Positions 1-9,427 are shown, counted from the stretch's first letter. The stretch: 46,307 bases of DNA from Pseudoflavonifractor sp. 60 (GCF_009911645.1 NZ_QWKI01000113.1:1-46307), one strand, 5' to 3'. The notes: a model not told the origin generated them from the letters alone. Translations and numbers: made by a program.

Positions 1-64
1 ACAACATAAGGGAAATTAGGTTGTTTTGAGGATAGTTTGAGCAAATACAGTAAGGAGTGGAGTT

Positions 65-982
65 ATGGAAAAAATACTGATTGTCGATGATAGTCTGCTG
101 CAAGCGACTCAGCTGAAGGCAATCATAGAGGACGAATATGACGTTACCATTGCACAGACAGCAGAAGATGGTCTGCGCAAAGTGAGTAATGAAGATTTTT
201 CCCTCGTTCTGCTGGATGTCGTGATGCCGGAAATGGATGGGTTTACACTGCTGAAAAAGTTGCAGGAGGAAATCATCACTCAAAGCGTCCCGGTCATTTT
301 GATCACCAGCCTTTCGGATGTGGAAAATGAACAGCGCGGGCTTATTTTAGGGGCCGTGGATTATATTACAAAGCCATATATTCCCCTAATCGTCAAAGCG
401 AGAGTGAACACCCACGTCAAGCTGTACCGATACCGCAGGCAGATTGAAGAACAGTCTATGACCGATCAGCTGACCGAGGTCGCAAACCGCCGCAGATATG
501 ACCGTTACAGCTTGACGAAATGGCACGAAGCGGCCCGACTGCACGTCCCCTTTTCCGTCTGTATGTTTGATATTGACCATTTCAAAGTGTATAACGACAC
601 ATTTGGACACCCAGCCGGGGACAAAGTAATCGCCGCCGTGGCAAAAACAATTTCCTCCCATTTGAAACGCAGCACAGACTTCGTGGCCCGTTACGGAGGA
701 GAAGAATTTGTGGCGATCTCTATGGGTGAATCCTCTGAAAAAATGTTTGAACATCTGCAAAAAATCCGGCAGGCTATAGAAGATTTACACATTCCGCACA
801 ATCCGAAGGTATCCCAATGGGTCACCGTCAGCATAGGAGGCGTTACCGTGATCCCCGAAACGGGAAGCGCCTATGACGTTCACCTGAAAATTGCTGATAC
901 AATGCTGTACGACGCCAAAAAAGGTGGACGCAACCAAGTCGTCTGGGCTGACGAACAGTTTAAGCAGAGATTTGAAAGATAA
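65..982 (+). CDS. Response regulator diguanylate cyclase (REC-GGDEF)
   Basis: Cytoplasmic signalling enzyme expected to make cyclic di-GMP from two GTP under phosphorelay control. Residues 1-120 form a receiver domain with acidic pair D8/D9, phosphoacceptor D51 (in LLDVVMPEMDG), T81 and K103 (ITKPY). Residues about 130-300 form a GGDEF domain with intact active-site GGEEF at 211-215. An RxxD (202-205) lies exactly five residues before it, the spacing of the product-inhibition I-site. Start ATG follows AAGGAG about 8 bases upstream. It is 16 bases upstream of a PilZ gene and then an adhesin, so the three probably form one transcription unit. A 305-aa length is normal for this architecture. No cognate kinase is visible in the window. 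Confidence 0.95.
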   Translation: MEKILIVDDSLLQATQLKAIIEDEYDVTIAQTAEDGLRKVSNEDFSLVLLDVVMPEMDGFTLLKKLQEEIITQSVPVILITSLSDVENEQRGLILGAVDYITKPYIPLIVKARVNTHVKLYRYRRQIEEQSMTDQLTEVANRRRYDRYSLTKWHEAARLHVPFSVCMFDIDHFKVYNDTFGHPAGDKVIAAVAKTISSHLKRSTDFVARYGGEEFVAISMGESSEKMFEHLQKIRQAIEDLHIPHNPKVSQWVTVSIGGVTVIPETGSAYDVHLKIADTMLYDAKKGGRNQVVWADEQFKQRFER

Positions 983-998
983 ATTCGGGAGAGACAAT

Positions 999-1682
999 AT
1001 GAAACGATTCAATTTATTTGGAAGGAAAACGGACACGCCGCCTCAAAAGATTGAAGATGACGAGGACGAGCTGGAAATCTATTCGGGGATGCGGGTAGAG
1101 GTAACGGCTATGGATGGCCGTATGCTTTTTGTGGCAAAGCTGATGGGCCTGCACGGGAATCAGGCGGAATTGCATCAATATTCGGAAGCTGACATTTCTC
1201 AGGAGGAACCCTTTCCTGTTAGAATCCGCGGGTACAGCGACCGGGATCGAAAGGCAGTCTACATGGAGGGCGTGATCGCGCCTCTGCCGCAAAATAAATG
1301 TTCCGTCACAGAATTGACAGTATGCCGGATTGGAAACGACCGCGCCTTTTTCCGCCTTGACACAAATCTTGACGCCACCGCAACCATGTTCAGCGGTTTG
1401 TCGATAGGTGAAAGGCCGTGCAAGCTGCTGAATATCAGCATAGGCGGAGCCTGTATCAGCTCGGAGTGCAGATACTATGACGGCGATAAGTTTTTGCTGA
1501 AAGTCAGGCTGTTAGAGGACAGGCCGGAATCTGCTATGTTCAGCCAGGTCATGCGCGTCATTGAAAAGGGAAAAGATGGTTTTGTATACGGATGCCGGTT
1601 TCTGGAACTGACCGATGCCGATCAGGAGAAAATTACACAAAACATTTTCGCGGTGCAAAGGCAGAAAATGGGACGGTCTTAA
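999..1682 (+). CDS. PilZ-domain c-di-GMP receptor (YcgR-like)
   Basis: Likely cytoplasmic c-di-GMP-binding effector of 227 aa. The N-terminal half (about 25-105) looks like the beta-barrel partner domain of YcgR-type proteins. The C-terminal half carries both PilZ ligand signatures: RxxxR at 115-119 (RAFFR) and NxSxGG at 145-150 (NISIGG). I chose ATG 999, preceded by GGGAGAG, over an in-frame upstream ATG at 891 that would lie inside the diguanylate cyclase gene. Its position between the cyclase and the adhesin suggests it reads the cyclase's product, perhaps to control export or surface behaviour. That role is inferred from context; the binding motifs are seen directly. Confidence 0.9.
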   Translation: MKRFNLFGRKTDTPPQKIEDDEDELEIYSGMRVEVTAMDGRMLFVAKLMGLHGNQAELHQYSEADISQEEPFPVRIRGYSDRDRKAVYMEGVIAPLPQNKCSVTELTVCRIGNDRAFFRLDTNLDATATMFSGLSIGERPCKLLNISIGGACISSECRYYDGDKFLLKVRLLEDRPESAMFSQVMRVIEKGKDGFVYGCRFLELTDADQEKITQNIFAVQRQKMGRS

Positions 1683-1708
1683 TGATTCGACAAAAAGGAG
1701 AATATGAA

Positions 1709-4700
1709 ATGGGTATGTTTCATCGTCACAGCCGGGGCGGCAAACGACTCCAACGGAAACCCAAATCCAAACACAATTCAGGAGTACGGCTTGCCGCACT
1801 CCTTTTGTGCTTGTCTATGTTGACGGGCTTTCTCCCCGCCCTGACGCGGGCCGCGGACGGAGGGCCGCTGCTTTCCGGCATTGTAACATTTGGCAGCATA
1901 ACCCTCCATTATGCCGGTGCCGATGGCCAGTCAGTAGGTGCAGCAGTTCCAGACAATGCTTTGCTAAAAAGAGATGATAAGCTGATCCTGCGCTATACAT
2001 ATGCAATTTCGGAAGGACAGTGTGAACAGATTACAGCAGGAACGAACTATTACCTGGAAGTATCTCCCCATTTGGTATTGCCTAATTTGAGTAGCGGGCC
2101 GGCTTTGACGATTGAAACCGATAAGGGTTCAGTAGAATTTGGCAAAATCTATGCCGATGGCAGCAGCGCATGGGTCACATTTGACGCAAAGGCGGACGGA
2201 AGCGGCACAATTTTATCGGATTATGGAGAACTCCAGGATGCTTATTTTTATTTGAACTGTGCCCGGGCGGGAGCGGTTCCTCCAGGAGAAAACCCCATAG
2301 ACGGAAACAGCAACCTCTACGCGATGAAGTTTGAAAACAACACACAACTCAACTTCGGCTATGCGGAAAACGAGCCGGTAACGGCAAAGGCGCAGATCAA
2401 CAAGGGCGGCAGCTTAAAGGACAAAACGATTACTTGGACAATCGACTATACCCCGTGGCAGAACCCCGCCCCAAATGACCCTGTGGCACTTGACACCCCC
2501 TTTGAACTGCGGGACACCATTAATACCTCCTTGCACAGCTACGTCAATAATAGCGTAACGATAGACAGTCAAAAGGTTACAGCCTATACTTCCCGTGAAC
2601 AAATTCAAGGCAGCGAGAATGTGTATGTAGTTGTAGAAACGCCAGCGGACGGCGGCAATACAACCTTGACATTCGGCGGCACGAGATTCAACGCAGGTCA
2701 GGCTACACAAGGACAACCGGCAAAACCGTTGTCGATTACCTATCAGACCTCTATCAACGACGATCTTCTCCTGCCGGGCGGTACGGGTAGCAAGAGCGTA
2801 ACGAATGCCGCAGATTTATTTGCCGGTGAAGGTGGCGTGTTCAACAGCTTGAACATCAGCAGCAGCAAGACCGTAGCTATTCCCCAACCCACATGGCTGA
2901 CAAAGGAGGGGCACACCACCCGCAATCCCGGAAAGGGCTCTACTACTGATTGGACAGTTACATTCCAGCCGAATGGCTTTACGTTTACCAATGATAACAG
3001 CTTGACGCTTCACGATCAACTTCCTAATGGCAGTACATTGGTGGATGGCTCGGTGAAAGTGGATGGAGCAGCCGTAACAGCGACAGCCGGAACAAATAAC
3101 GATTTTACCATTTCCCCAATTATAACGAATAGCCAGCCTGTTGCCATCACTTATCAGAGCCATGTGCCGGAGGATATGTACGACAACGGCACAAACCTGG
3201 GCAGCAATATCGCATGGTTTACATTTGCTTACAACGGTTCGCCCTATTCCACACCCAAGGCCACAACGCCCGTTGGCAGCGGGGATGGCAGCGGAACTCC
3301 CGGCACGGCCACGCTGGTCAAGACAACCAATGGTTATAACGCAAATGATCGGACGATTGAATGGATGGTGACAATAAATCCCCACAAGGCCAATCTCCGA
3401 AGAGGTACGTTTACAGATGATTTGAGCGCCATTGGCCCTCAGTGTCCCGTTGGACATACCAGCGGCCTGGAATTGGTGAACGGTACAAATGCTATTGCAG
3501 TCAAAATCAATGGGAACGCCCCAACAGACAATGAACAGGCACTTATAAATTTACAATACAGTCAGCAGGTACTTACGATCACTGTCGGAGAAATCGGCGC
3601 GAAAACTATCACCCTCACCTACACCACAAAAGTATGTGACCCCTGTATTTTTGCAAACAACACAGCAAAAACAGCGTTCAAAAACACCATTTCAACAAAT
3701 GATATGATTCTCGGAAGTCAGACTACCACCGGGCGAAGCGCCAGTGCCGAGAGCACAGCAAATGTCAGCGCCACGGTCTTGACCAAGAAAGCGCCGGTCT
3801 ATGACTATGCCAGCGGTACGATGAGATGGACGGTAGAGGTGGATGCGGCGGGGCTGTCTATGGCCGATGTGGTCTTAACAGATGATCTGCCCACCGGCTT
3901 GACCTATGTGGAGAACTCCCTCAGCACCGATCCGGAAATTTCAGGCGCATCAGCGAATGTGAATGGTCAAACGATGAGTATCAATTTGGGTACTGTCACA
4001 GGAAAGACGACCATCACGTTTGATACCAGAGTTGACCCGGAGATTTTAGGCTTCGGCGGTGATAAGCCAGTCGTGGTGGAGAACACCATCTGCATGAACG
4101 GAAAGGCGGACGGAGTTGAATTTGCGGAGGTTTCTCACCGCGTTCAACAGAACTTTTCCAATCACGGTCTTGTCAAAAGCAGTACGGCAGACAGCAAGCA
4201 GGAGCTGATCCAGTATGAGGTGTTGATTAACCCATACCACCTTGCCCTCCCGGAAAAGCCTTCTCTTGTGGATACGCTGGACAAACGGCTCCAGTTGGAC
4301 ACTGATACGCTGCGTTTCTACAAGGCAACCCTGACAGGAACAACAGCGAGTAAAGATCAAAAGCCCGGATATATAAAAGACGGAACCGGCCAGCCGCTGA
4401 AAGTTACCGGCTTTGACCCAGATACAAACAGCTTTACCGTGCAGCTTCCTATCAGCGCCGATAGCCGGGACGCCTATGTGCTGACCTATACGGCGGATAT
4501 TATGGATTATCAGGCGGGCGGTTACAGCAACAACGTCCGTTTTGATGGCGGCGACCTTCTGCTGGGCGGCAACAAAAACAACAGCGCCTCCGTCGGTGGC
4601 GGCGGAGGCGGAGGGGGCGGCGGCGTAGCTGCCCGGAAAGCTGCCATTTCCATTGTCAAGGCCGACAGTGAAACGCAAGCCCCGCTTTCCGGCGTGTCCT

Positions 4701-4816
4701 TCCTGTTATACCAATGGGACAGCGACAGCAATACAAGGGGCCTGCCTTTTGCCCAGGGGAAAACCGACAGCCAAGGAAAGCTGTCGTTTAAGGTAAAAAC
4801 CCGGCGCGGTTTATGA
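1709..4816 (+). CDS. Wall-anchored adhesin, N-terminal part (frameshifted)
   Basis: Secreted surface protein of 1035 aa as read. A basic N-terminus and hydrophobic core (about 27-47) ending in TRAA form a signal peptide. About five tandem beta domains follow, each opening with a (T/D/E/R)W-T-(I/V) type strand and an L-x-D motif, as in isopeptide-stabilised collagen-binding/fimbrial domains. A poly-glycine linker is encoded near 4597-4623, then a SpaA/Cna-B domain begins (ISIVKADSET). ATG 1709 follows AAAAGGAG with 8-base spacing; ATG 1682 lacks a site. Reading ends at 4816 inside the SpaA domain because a run of five A's (4795-4799) is one too long. With four A's the frame continues as KVKPGAVYELVET into the next entry, giving about 1448 aa. 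A mutation, phase variation and an assembly error all fit. Confidence 0.88.
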   Translation: MGMFHRHSRGGKRLQRKPKSKHNSGVRLAALLLCLSMLTGFLPALTRAADGGPLLSGIVTFGSITLHYAGADGQSVGAAVPDNALLKRDDKLILRYTYAISEGQCEQITAGTNYYLEVSPHLVLPNLSSGPALTIETDKGSVEFGKIYADGSSAWVTFDAKADGSGTILSDYGELQDAYFYLNCARAGAVPPGENPIDGNSNLYAMKFENNTQLNFGYAENEPVTAKAQINKGGSLKDKTITWTIDYTPWQNPAPNDPVALDTPFELRDTINTSLHSYVNNSVTIDSQKVTAYTSREQIQGSENVYVVVETPADGGNTTLTFGGTRFNAGQATQGQPAKPLSITYQTSINDDLLLPGGTGSKSVTNAADLFAGEGGVFNSLNISSSKTVAIPQPTWLTKEGHTTRNPGKGSTTDWTVTFQPNGFTFTNDNSLTLHDQLPNGSTLVDGSVKVDGAAVTATAGTNNDFTISPIITNSQPVAITYQSHVPEDMYDNGTNLGSNIAWFTFAYNGSPYSTPKATTPVGSGDGSGTPGTATLVKTTNGYNANDRTIEWMVTINPHKANLRRGTFTDDLSAIGPQCPVGHTSGLELVNGTNAIAVKINGNAPTDNEQALINLQYSQQVLTITVGEIGAKTITLTYTTKVCDPCIFANNTAKTAFKNTISTNDMILGSQTTTGRSASAESTANVSATVLTKKAPVYDYASGTMRWTVEVDAAGLSMADVVLTDDLPTGLTYVENSLSTDPEISGASANVNGQTMSINLGTVTGKTTITFDTRVDPEILGFGGDKPVVVENTICMNGKADGVEFAEVSHRVQQNFSNHGLVKSSTADSKQELIQYEVLINPYHLALPEKPSLVDTLDKRLQLDTDTLRFYKATLTGTTASKDQKPGYIKDGTGQPLKVTGFDPDTNSFTVQLPISADSRDAYVLTYTADIMDYQAGGYSNNVRFDGGDLLLGGNKNNSASVGGGGGGGGGGVAARKAAISIVKADSETQAPLSGVSFLLYQWDSDSNTRGLPFAQGKTDSQGKLSFKVKTRRGL

Positions 4817-4817
4817 G

Positions 4818-6056
4818 TTGGTGGAAACCGAAAGTATTCCCGGATACGGCAGCGCCTTTGGATGGAGCGATCCCCTCCCTAACGGTGTAAGTAAAACGGA
4901 CGGCGGCCTGCTGATTACAGCGGGCGCGGCAAAATCGGAGCTGAAACTGGAATTGACGAATGAGGCCCATACAACCGATATTGTATTCCGGCTGGTCAAT
5001 GAATCCGGCATCCCGATGGCAGGCGAGAAAGTGAAGATTTTCACGTCTGACCCCACTGGTCAACCTAATCCGACCCCGGCAAATGAAGCAACTGTTTCCT
5101 CTGATGGAACAGTCAAATTCCCTGGGATGCGCCGTGGAGCAACCTACTATGTTCAGTGTCCTGGCGGCGGAATTATGACCGTGGAAGTTCCCTCCTGGGT
5201 TAATGACGATCCAAAGGTAAAATTGCCCGATGGCACATCAGTAACGCTTACAGCGGATTATCAGGCCACAGGTATCACAGAGCAAGAGCGGCAGTGGGCA
5301 TTCACTGTCAATAAAGTAATCAGTGGAGGCACAACACCTCTGGCCGGGGCAACCATTGGGCTGTATGCGGACGCGGCTTGCCAGATATTGATTAAAACAG
5401 GTATTAGCGGACAGGATGGAACTGTCACTTTTTCGGGGCTGATCAAAGGTCAAAGCTATTGGCTGAAAGAAACGGCAGCGCCATCCAATTATAATTTGGA
5501 TGCTGCGGTCTATGAGGCCAGTGAACAAAATCCTGCTGTGACAATCACAAATACCCCCAAAGTGCCGCCTGTAAATCCAGATCAACCCATTGACCCTGGC
5601 ACTCCCGGCGAGCCGGGTACTCCCGGCGAACCGGGTACACCCAGCGAACCGGGTACCCCCAGCGAACCGGGCACCCCCAGCGAACCGGGTACTCCCGGCA
5701 AACCGGGCACCCCCAGCGAACCGGGTACTCCCGGTAAACCGGGCACCCCCAGCGAACCGGGTACTCCCAGCGAACCGGGCACTCCCAGCGAACCGGGCAC
5801 TCCCAGCGAACCGGGCACTCCCGGTAAACCGGGCACCCCCGGCGAACCGGGCACCCCCAGCGAACCAAGCACACCCGGCGAATCTGTTACTCCAGAATCT
5901 CCCGGCAGTGAAGGCATCTCAACAGGCAACCCAAATATCCCGCAAACAGGCGATCATACACAGCTTTTGATTGTGGGCACACTACTTTCAGGAATTGCGC
6001 TGGTGACGATGACATTATACCGATTTTTTGGGCAAAAGAAGCGTGAAAAAGAGTAA
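4818..6056 (+). CDS. Wall-anchored adhesin, C-terminal part with IPQTG sorting signal
   Basis: Second half of the adhesin, displaced by the one-base indel at 4795-4799. It has no signal peptide and no convincing start of its own. It holds the rest of one SpaA/Cna-B domain, further beta domains (a full one around FTVNKVISGG to WLKETAAPSNY), then a Pro-rich PGTPSEPGTP wall-spanning stalk. The C-terminus is a classical sorting signal: IPQTGD (encoded 5937-5954), a hydrophobic segment and a basic tail (KKREKE). IPQTG is close to LPXTG, so sortase anchoring to peptidoglycan is expected. A sortase remnant lies immediately downstream. If the frameshift is real, this half is not displayed on the cell and the upstream half is not anchored. 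Confidence 0.85.
   Translation: MVETESIPGYGSAFGWSDPLPNGVSKTDGGLLITAGAAKSELKLELTNEAHTTDIVFRLVNESGIPMAGEKVKIFTSDPTGQPNPTPANEATVSSDGTVKFPGMRRGATYYVQCPGGGIMTVEVPSWVNDDPKVKLPDGTSVTLTADYQATGITEQERQWAFTVNKVISGGTTPLAGATIGLYADAACQILIKTGISGQDGTVTFSGLIKGQSYWLKETAAPSNYNLDAAVYEASEQNPAVTITNTPKVPPVNPDQPIDPGTPGEPGTPGEPGTPSEPGTPSEPGTPSEPGTPGKPGTPSEPGTPGKPGTPSEPGTPSEPGTPSEPGTPSEPGTPGKPGTPGEPGTPSEPSTPGESVTPESPGSEGISTGNPNIPQTGDHTQLLIVGTLLSGIALVTMTLYRFFGQKKREKE
5591..5880 (+). repeat. 18-bp coding tandem repeat (PGTPSE/PGTPGK stalk)
   Basis: About sixteen copies of an 18-bp unit encode six-residue repeats PGTPSE, PGTPGE or PGTPGK. Units differ mainly at the Ser/Gly and Glu/Lys codons. This is the wall-spanning stalk of the adhesin. 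Such arrays change copy number by slippage, and exact copy number is prone to assembly error. It is not a CRISPR array: there are no spacers and the frame stays open. Confidence 0.9.
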
Positions 6057-6477
6057 AATATTTCAATGTTTCTATAGCCTAATCTTAGGCAGCTTATTTC
6101 TGGACTACTGCACCAACGAGGACAGCGTTCACCTGATTGTTTATGGACATCATGGAGCGGGCGGGAAAATATTCGGCCTGTTAAAACAATATGAATCGCA
6201 GGATTACTTTTTGGCTCACAAAACACTGACCGTAGCTACATCGGATGCTGTATATATCAGCCCATTTTTTAGTACGGCGGGTAGAGGCAGATGGTAATGC
6301 TGATCAGTTGGAGTTCGAGGATAACAACAGCCTGATAGACTATATCAAGCTGCGGCGGAATCACTCTATCAGATTGACATAGAGTTGGAGGATGCAGCAA
6401 GGGTATTGGCATTATCGACCTGTACTGGCTTGCACAATCAGCGTTTTATTGTGCAGGCAGTATTACCAATTAGGTAA
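6043..6477 (+). pseudogene. Class B sortase remnant
   Basis: Degenerate sortase directly after the adhesin. Starting at GTG 6043 the product reads GSLFLDY, then IVYGHH (catalytic His), a GGKIFGLLKQYESQDYF stretch and TVATSDAVY, matching the SrtB core. The frame then shifts (VEADGNADQLEFED from 6281) and shifts again near 6350 to give VLALSTCTGLHNQRFIV, which has the catalytic Cys (codon 6421-6423) and Arg (6441-6443). So all three catalytic residues survive, but in different frames, and the region N-terminal to the core is missing. The SrtB assignment rests on the GHH/LSTC/R pattern. The likely original role was anchoring the adjacent adhesin; anchoring now would need a sortase encoded elsewhere. 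Confidence 0.82.
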
Positions 6478-6479
6478 TC

Positions 6480-6518
6480 ATCGAAAAGCGGGGTGGAGCT
6501 TTCGCCCCGCTTTTCGAT
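6480..6518 (+). terminator. Intrinsic terminator after the adhesin/sortase unit
   Basis: Perfect 14-bp inverted repeat: arms 6480-6493 and 6505-6518, sequence ATCGAAAAGCGGGG, with an 11-base loop. The T-run lies within the descending arm, so it could stop transcription in either direction. It marks the end of the c-di-GMP/adhesin unit. Confidence 0.8.
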
Positions 6519-6606
6519 ACATTTCAATTCGAATTATGTCGAAGATGTGACTCAAATTGCGACATATTTCGGAAAGAAGGAAGACATTTGACATAACATA
6601 CAGTGG

Positions 6607-7235
6607 TTGACCGTAGGACTGTCTGACAAGTTGATTGCGGCCCTACAAACCCTGATTATCCAGTATGATTTGAATTTCACCGCATCTGCAACCACGCGAG
6701 AGGCAAGCCACTTACTTGAACAACGGGTATTTCACCTATTGATTATCGGTATGGACTATCTTCGTAATACCCAACAAGCCGACATATATTCGATGCATCA
6801 GTTTTGTGCCTTTTATTGTCCTATCCAGAATCCCAAATCAAGATGTGAGCAATATGATCCAACTCGGCGCAGATATGTGCATTTCGGGGCTCCCCTTTTC
6901 AGTGATTGAATCATACCTACGCCCAAATTCGGCGATATACCGAATACAACCACTATAACGACCCGGCCCACGCGGAAACCGGACAGCCTGTTAATCTGCG
7001 CCACCAGGAATTTTTCTTACTGCTTTACTTTATGCGAAATCCTAACATCGTACTGACTGCCAGACAAATATGTGAAAATGCCTGGGGGATGGAGTACACC
7101 CAGCCTATAGACCGTGCCGTCCATGAACTGCGAAAATAAATCGAGTCGAATCCGCGCCAACCCCGCTATATTCAGACTGTTTACCGTATGGGCTACCGTT
7201 TTACGGCATATTCCGGCAAAACTTGCGAACGATAG
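6607..7235 (+). pseudogene. OmpR-family response regulator remnant
   Basis: Decayed DNA-binding response regulator. A partial receiver-like N-terminus from TTG 6607 (LSDKLIAALQTLI, LLIIGMDYL) shifts frame near 6820, where another frame reads NMIQLGADMCIS. The winged-helix domain follows from about 6930 (VNLRHQEFFLLLYFM, ARQICENAWG, DRAVHELRK). It has an in-frame TAA at 7137-7139, after which conserved sequence continues (YIQTVYRMGYRF, the final wing) to TAG 7233. At least two disabling changes, so not functional. No partner kinase is present. Confidence 0.75.
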
Positions 7236-7640
7236 GAGAATAATAGGAGATTTCCGGGAGAAGTTTTTGCTACCATCTTCCCATCTGCGATAGGAGGATG
7301 GCGCCAAGCAAAAACACTATGTCCAATTAAAAATATTATGCCAGCAAAGAAAGGCCGCGGCCCTTTTTTGTTCGTCAAAACTCCCGTATTCGTATGGGGA
7401 ATCGTGGAATTTCATTATTTCTCAACATTGGGGACAGGCCAAAGAAAACATCGTTTTTTATAGCCTTTTAGCGAAAAAGCACTGCTTTCGCCTGAACCGA
7501 GCAGAGACCCCCTTAATATCCATTGTATTCCCAGCTTGTTTCTACTTCCTCGAAGTGTTCTACAATTTTCTGCTTTTCCATACTTTCTATTTTAACTCTT
7601 TTGATCCGCTTTTGCAAAATTGATTTCCGTAGCTTTGCTC
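7236..7640. other. Gene-free stretch with decayed insertion-sequence tail
   Basis: No open gene can be supported. It has a small GC-rich palindrome followed by six T's near 7351-7369, possibly a weak terminator. On the minus strand there are fragments resembling the C-terminal part of the IS630-type transposase in the next entry, broken by several stops. Otherwise I see nothing. Confidence 0.5.
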
Positions 7641-7642
7641 AG

Positions 7643-7918
7643 TCACTTCTCAGGCGTATATGGTGGGATATAGAAAAAGACAATATTATCCGGCAAATTC
7701 AATCCGCCAGACTTGTGCCATGCGGCGCTGTCGCAGCAAAGCAAAATCACATCATCCGGATATTGCTCGGATAATTGTTTCAGAAAGATGTTCATACATG
7801 TTGTGTTGCAATAGGGCATGATAAGAAAGCATCTGTCTTTTCGGCAATTTCCGCTAAAAATATGAAAAACACCACATTTCCATGTGGTGTTTTTCGCCTG
7901 CATCTTTTTTGGCGACAC
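7643..7918 (-). pseudogene. IS630-family transposase fragment
   Basis: Minus-strand fragment with recognisable IS630/Tc1-mariner-like transposase core: CFLIMPYCNTTCMNIFLKQL, then DDVILLCCDSAAWHKS (second catalytic Asp in CCD) and FFYIPPYTPE. The usual NPIE catalytic Glu segment after YTPE is missing because the frame ends in a stop. The N-terminal two thirds, including the first Asp, is absent. Only the region from about 7850 downward is transposase-like; the first twenty codons come from the hairpin at 7865-7894. Inactive relic. Confidence 0.75.
7865..7894. terminator. Bidirectional hairpin, perfect 13-bp stem
   Basis: Arms AAAAACACCACAT (7865-7877) and ATGTGGTGTTTTT (7882-7894) with a TTCC loop. 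A-rich and T-rich flanks make it terminator-like on both strands. It lies inside the relic region and may be a remnant of the boundary of a lost gene. Confidence 0.6.
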
Positions 7919-8065
7919 GGGTTGGCAGTGCCGAACACTTTCGATACTCCGATTTATAAAAATATTTTTGGATTAAAACAAATAAAAATGATATTTATAC
8001 CCAAGAGATATTAAGATTCGAGCAATTCATCTACAATTCTTTGTAAAAGTGAGCATTTACACTCT

Positions 8066-8356
8066 TTAATTATGTAAATCGTTGGTTATATCTATTGATA
8101 ACGTACAGCCAATGCGCATTTGTAACGGACAATAACGATCGATTGTCCAAGTTTTTCCTTGTCGTGATTCCCCATATACTACTATAATATTATTGCTTGC
8201 TAACTCATTCAAAAATCTCTCATGTATTCCACGTTCTACAAAGGTTGGACAATTGTGTGGAAGTTGTTCTGTGCATCCAAAAACATCCTGTACACTATAT
8301 ACTGGATGAAAGAAAAATTTGTTATATATTTTTTGGATAATCCCATTGAACGACAT
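8066..8356 (-). pseudogene. P-loop NTPase N-terminal fragment
   Basis: Minus-strand fragment of about 96 aa. It has FVERGIHERFLNEL followed by IIVVYGESRQGKTW, a Walker A-like P-loop (GESRQGKT). It ends shortly after, before any Walker B, so most of the ATPase domain is missing. ATG 8356 is preceded by AAGGTG. The full-length relatives are probably STAND-like or defence-type NTPases, but that is from memory of the motif only. Regarded as truncated and inactive. Confidence 0.6.
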
Positions 8357-8558
8357 ATTATACACCTTGTTCAATCAGTATTTGTCTATATTTAGCTTCA
8401 TGGAACTTTAAGCAATCGATGATTTAAATTATTATATCATAATTCGACAATAAATGCAAGTCATAGAAGCTCTTGGGGAATGTCCAGACACAAAGTCAAA
8501 AGAAAAAGGTATTACTTCGTTTTTACGGGGTATCACTCTGTCTTTCTTTTCTCTCTAG

Positions 8559-9427
8559 CTAGATAGTGTCTACACAAGGGGAAGGGATTGTGATAGAATA
8601 GCAACAACTTATGAGGACAGGGGAGAGAAAGATGGATGCTACCTATCACAGACATGACATAAACGATAAAGTGTGGGCGTTGCTTGAACCCCATTTACTA
8701 GAACAACGAGTTCAGTAGGGAGGAATCGCCCAGGATAACCGTCGTTTTATCAATGTGGTGTTTTGAGTATTGCAAAAACCGGAGCACCCTGGCGTAACTT
8801 GTCTCCCGATTACGGGAAGTGGGGCAGCGTTCATCAGAGGTTCATCCGTTGGCGCAGAAAAGATGTTTGGGAAAACTTCTGGAAATTCTGATTGATGATC
8901 TAGATTATGAATGGCTGATGATCGACGCCAGCCATATTAAAGTACATCCCCAAGCAGCAGAAGCTAAGGGCGGCAATCAGGCTATGTCCAGAACAAAAGG
9001 GGGCTCAACACCAAAATACATCTGGCTGTGGATGCGAATGGTATGCCTGTCCGAATCCTTGTTACAGAAGGAAGCCGAGCGGATTGTAAAGAAGCTGTCC
9101 ACCTGATAGAAGGTATTTCCGCACAAACCCTACTGGCAGACCGGGGTTATGACACAAACGATATTCTGTCCCATGCGGTTTCAGCGGAGATGGAACCCGT
9201 GATTCCACCGAAGAAGAACGGGAAAGAACAACGTGACTATAATAAATATCTCAATAACTCTATAAACTACGTCACCTGGTAGAAAACTGCTTTCTATCTC
9301 TGAAACGCTGGAGAGGTATTGCCACTCGCTACGCCAAGACCTCGGATGCTTTTATAGCTGCAGTGTACGTTCGCTGTATCGCTATTTTGGTTGCTATTCA
9401 TGCTTAACTCATGTAGACGCTATCTAG
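8559..9427 (+). mobile_element. Degenerate IS5-type insertion sequence
   Basis: About 870 bp bounded by 16-bp terminal inverted repeats: CTAGATAGTGTCTACA at 8559-8574 and, inverted, TGTAGACGCTATCTAG at 9412-9427 (15 of 16 match). The outer CTAG may include the target duplication. It carries one broken transposase gene. The right end abuts the serine recombinase fragment, so the element probably landed in that gene. Confidence 0.85.
8632..9407 (+). pseudogene. IS5-family (IS427-like) transposase, broken
   Basis: Starts at ATG 8632 (MDATYHRHDINDKVW), hits TAG at 8716-8718, then continues in pieces: GGIAQDNRRFINVVF, WLMIDASHIKVHP (first catalytic Asp), GMPVRILVTEG, LLADRGYDTNDIL (second Asp), then ending VYVRCIAILVAIHA before TAA 9405-9407. 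Several frame changes and at least two stops mean it is not active. The start follows GGGGAGAGAAAG. Confidence 0.85.

Noticed and set aside
386..760. Minus-strand frame inside the diguanylate cyclase gene
   Set aside because: Entirely inside a gene with full catalytic motifs; no independent support.
4795..4820. Programmed ribosomal frameshift in the adhesin
   Set aside because: The required shift is +1 and there is no canonical slippery heptamer or stimulatory element; an indel explains it more simply.
5591..5880. CRISPR-like regular repeat array
   Set aside because: Units are contiguous 18-mers without spacers and encode the adhesin stalk in frame.
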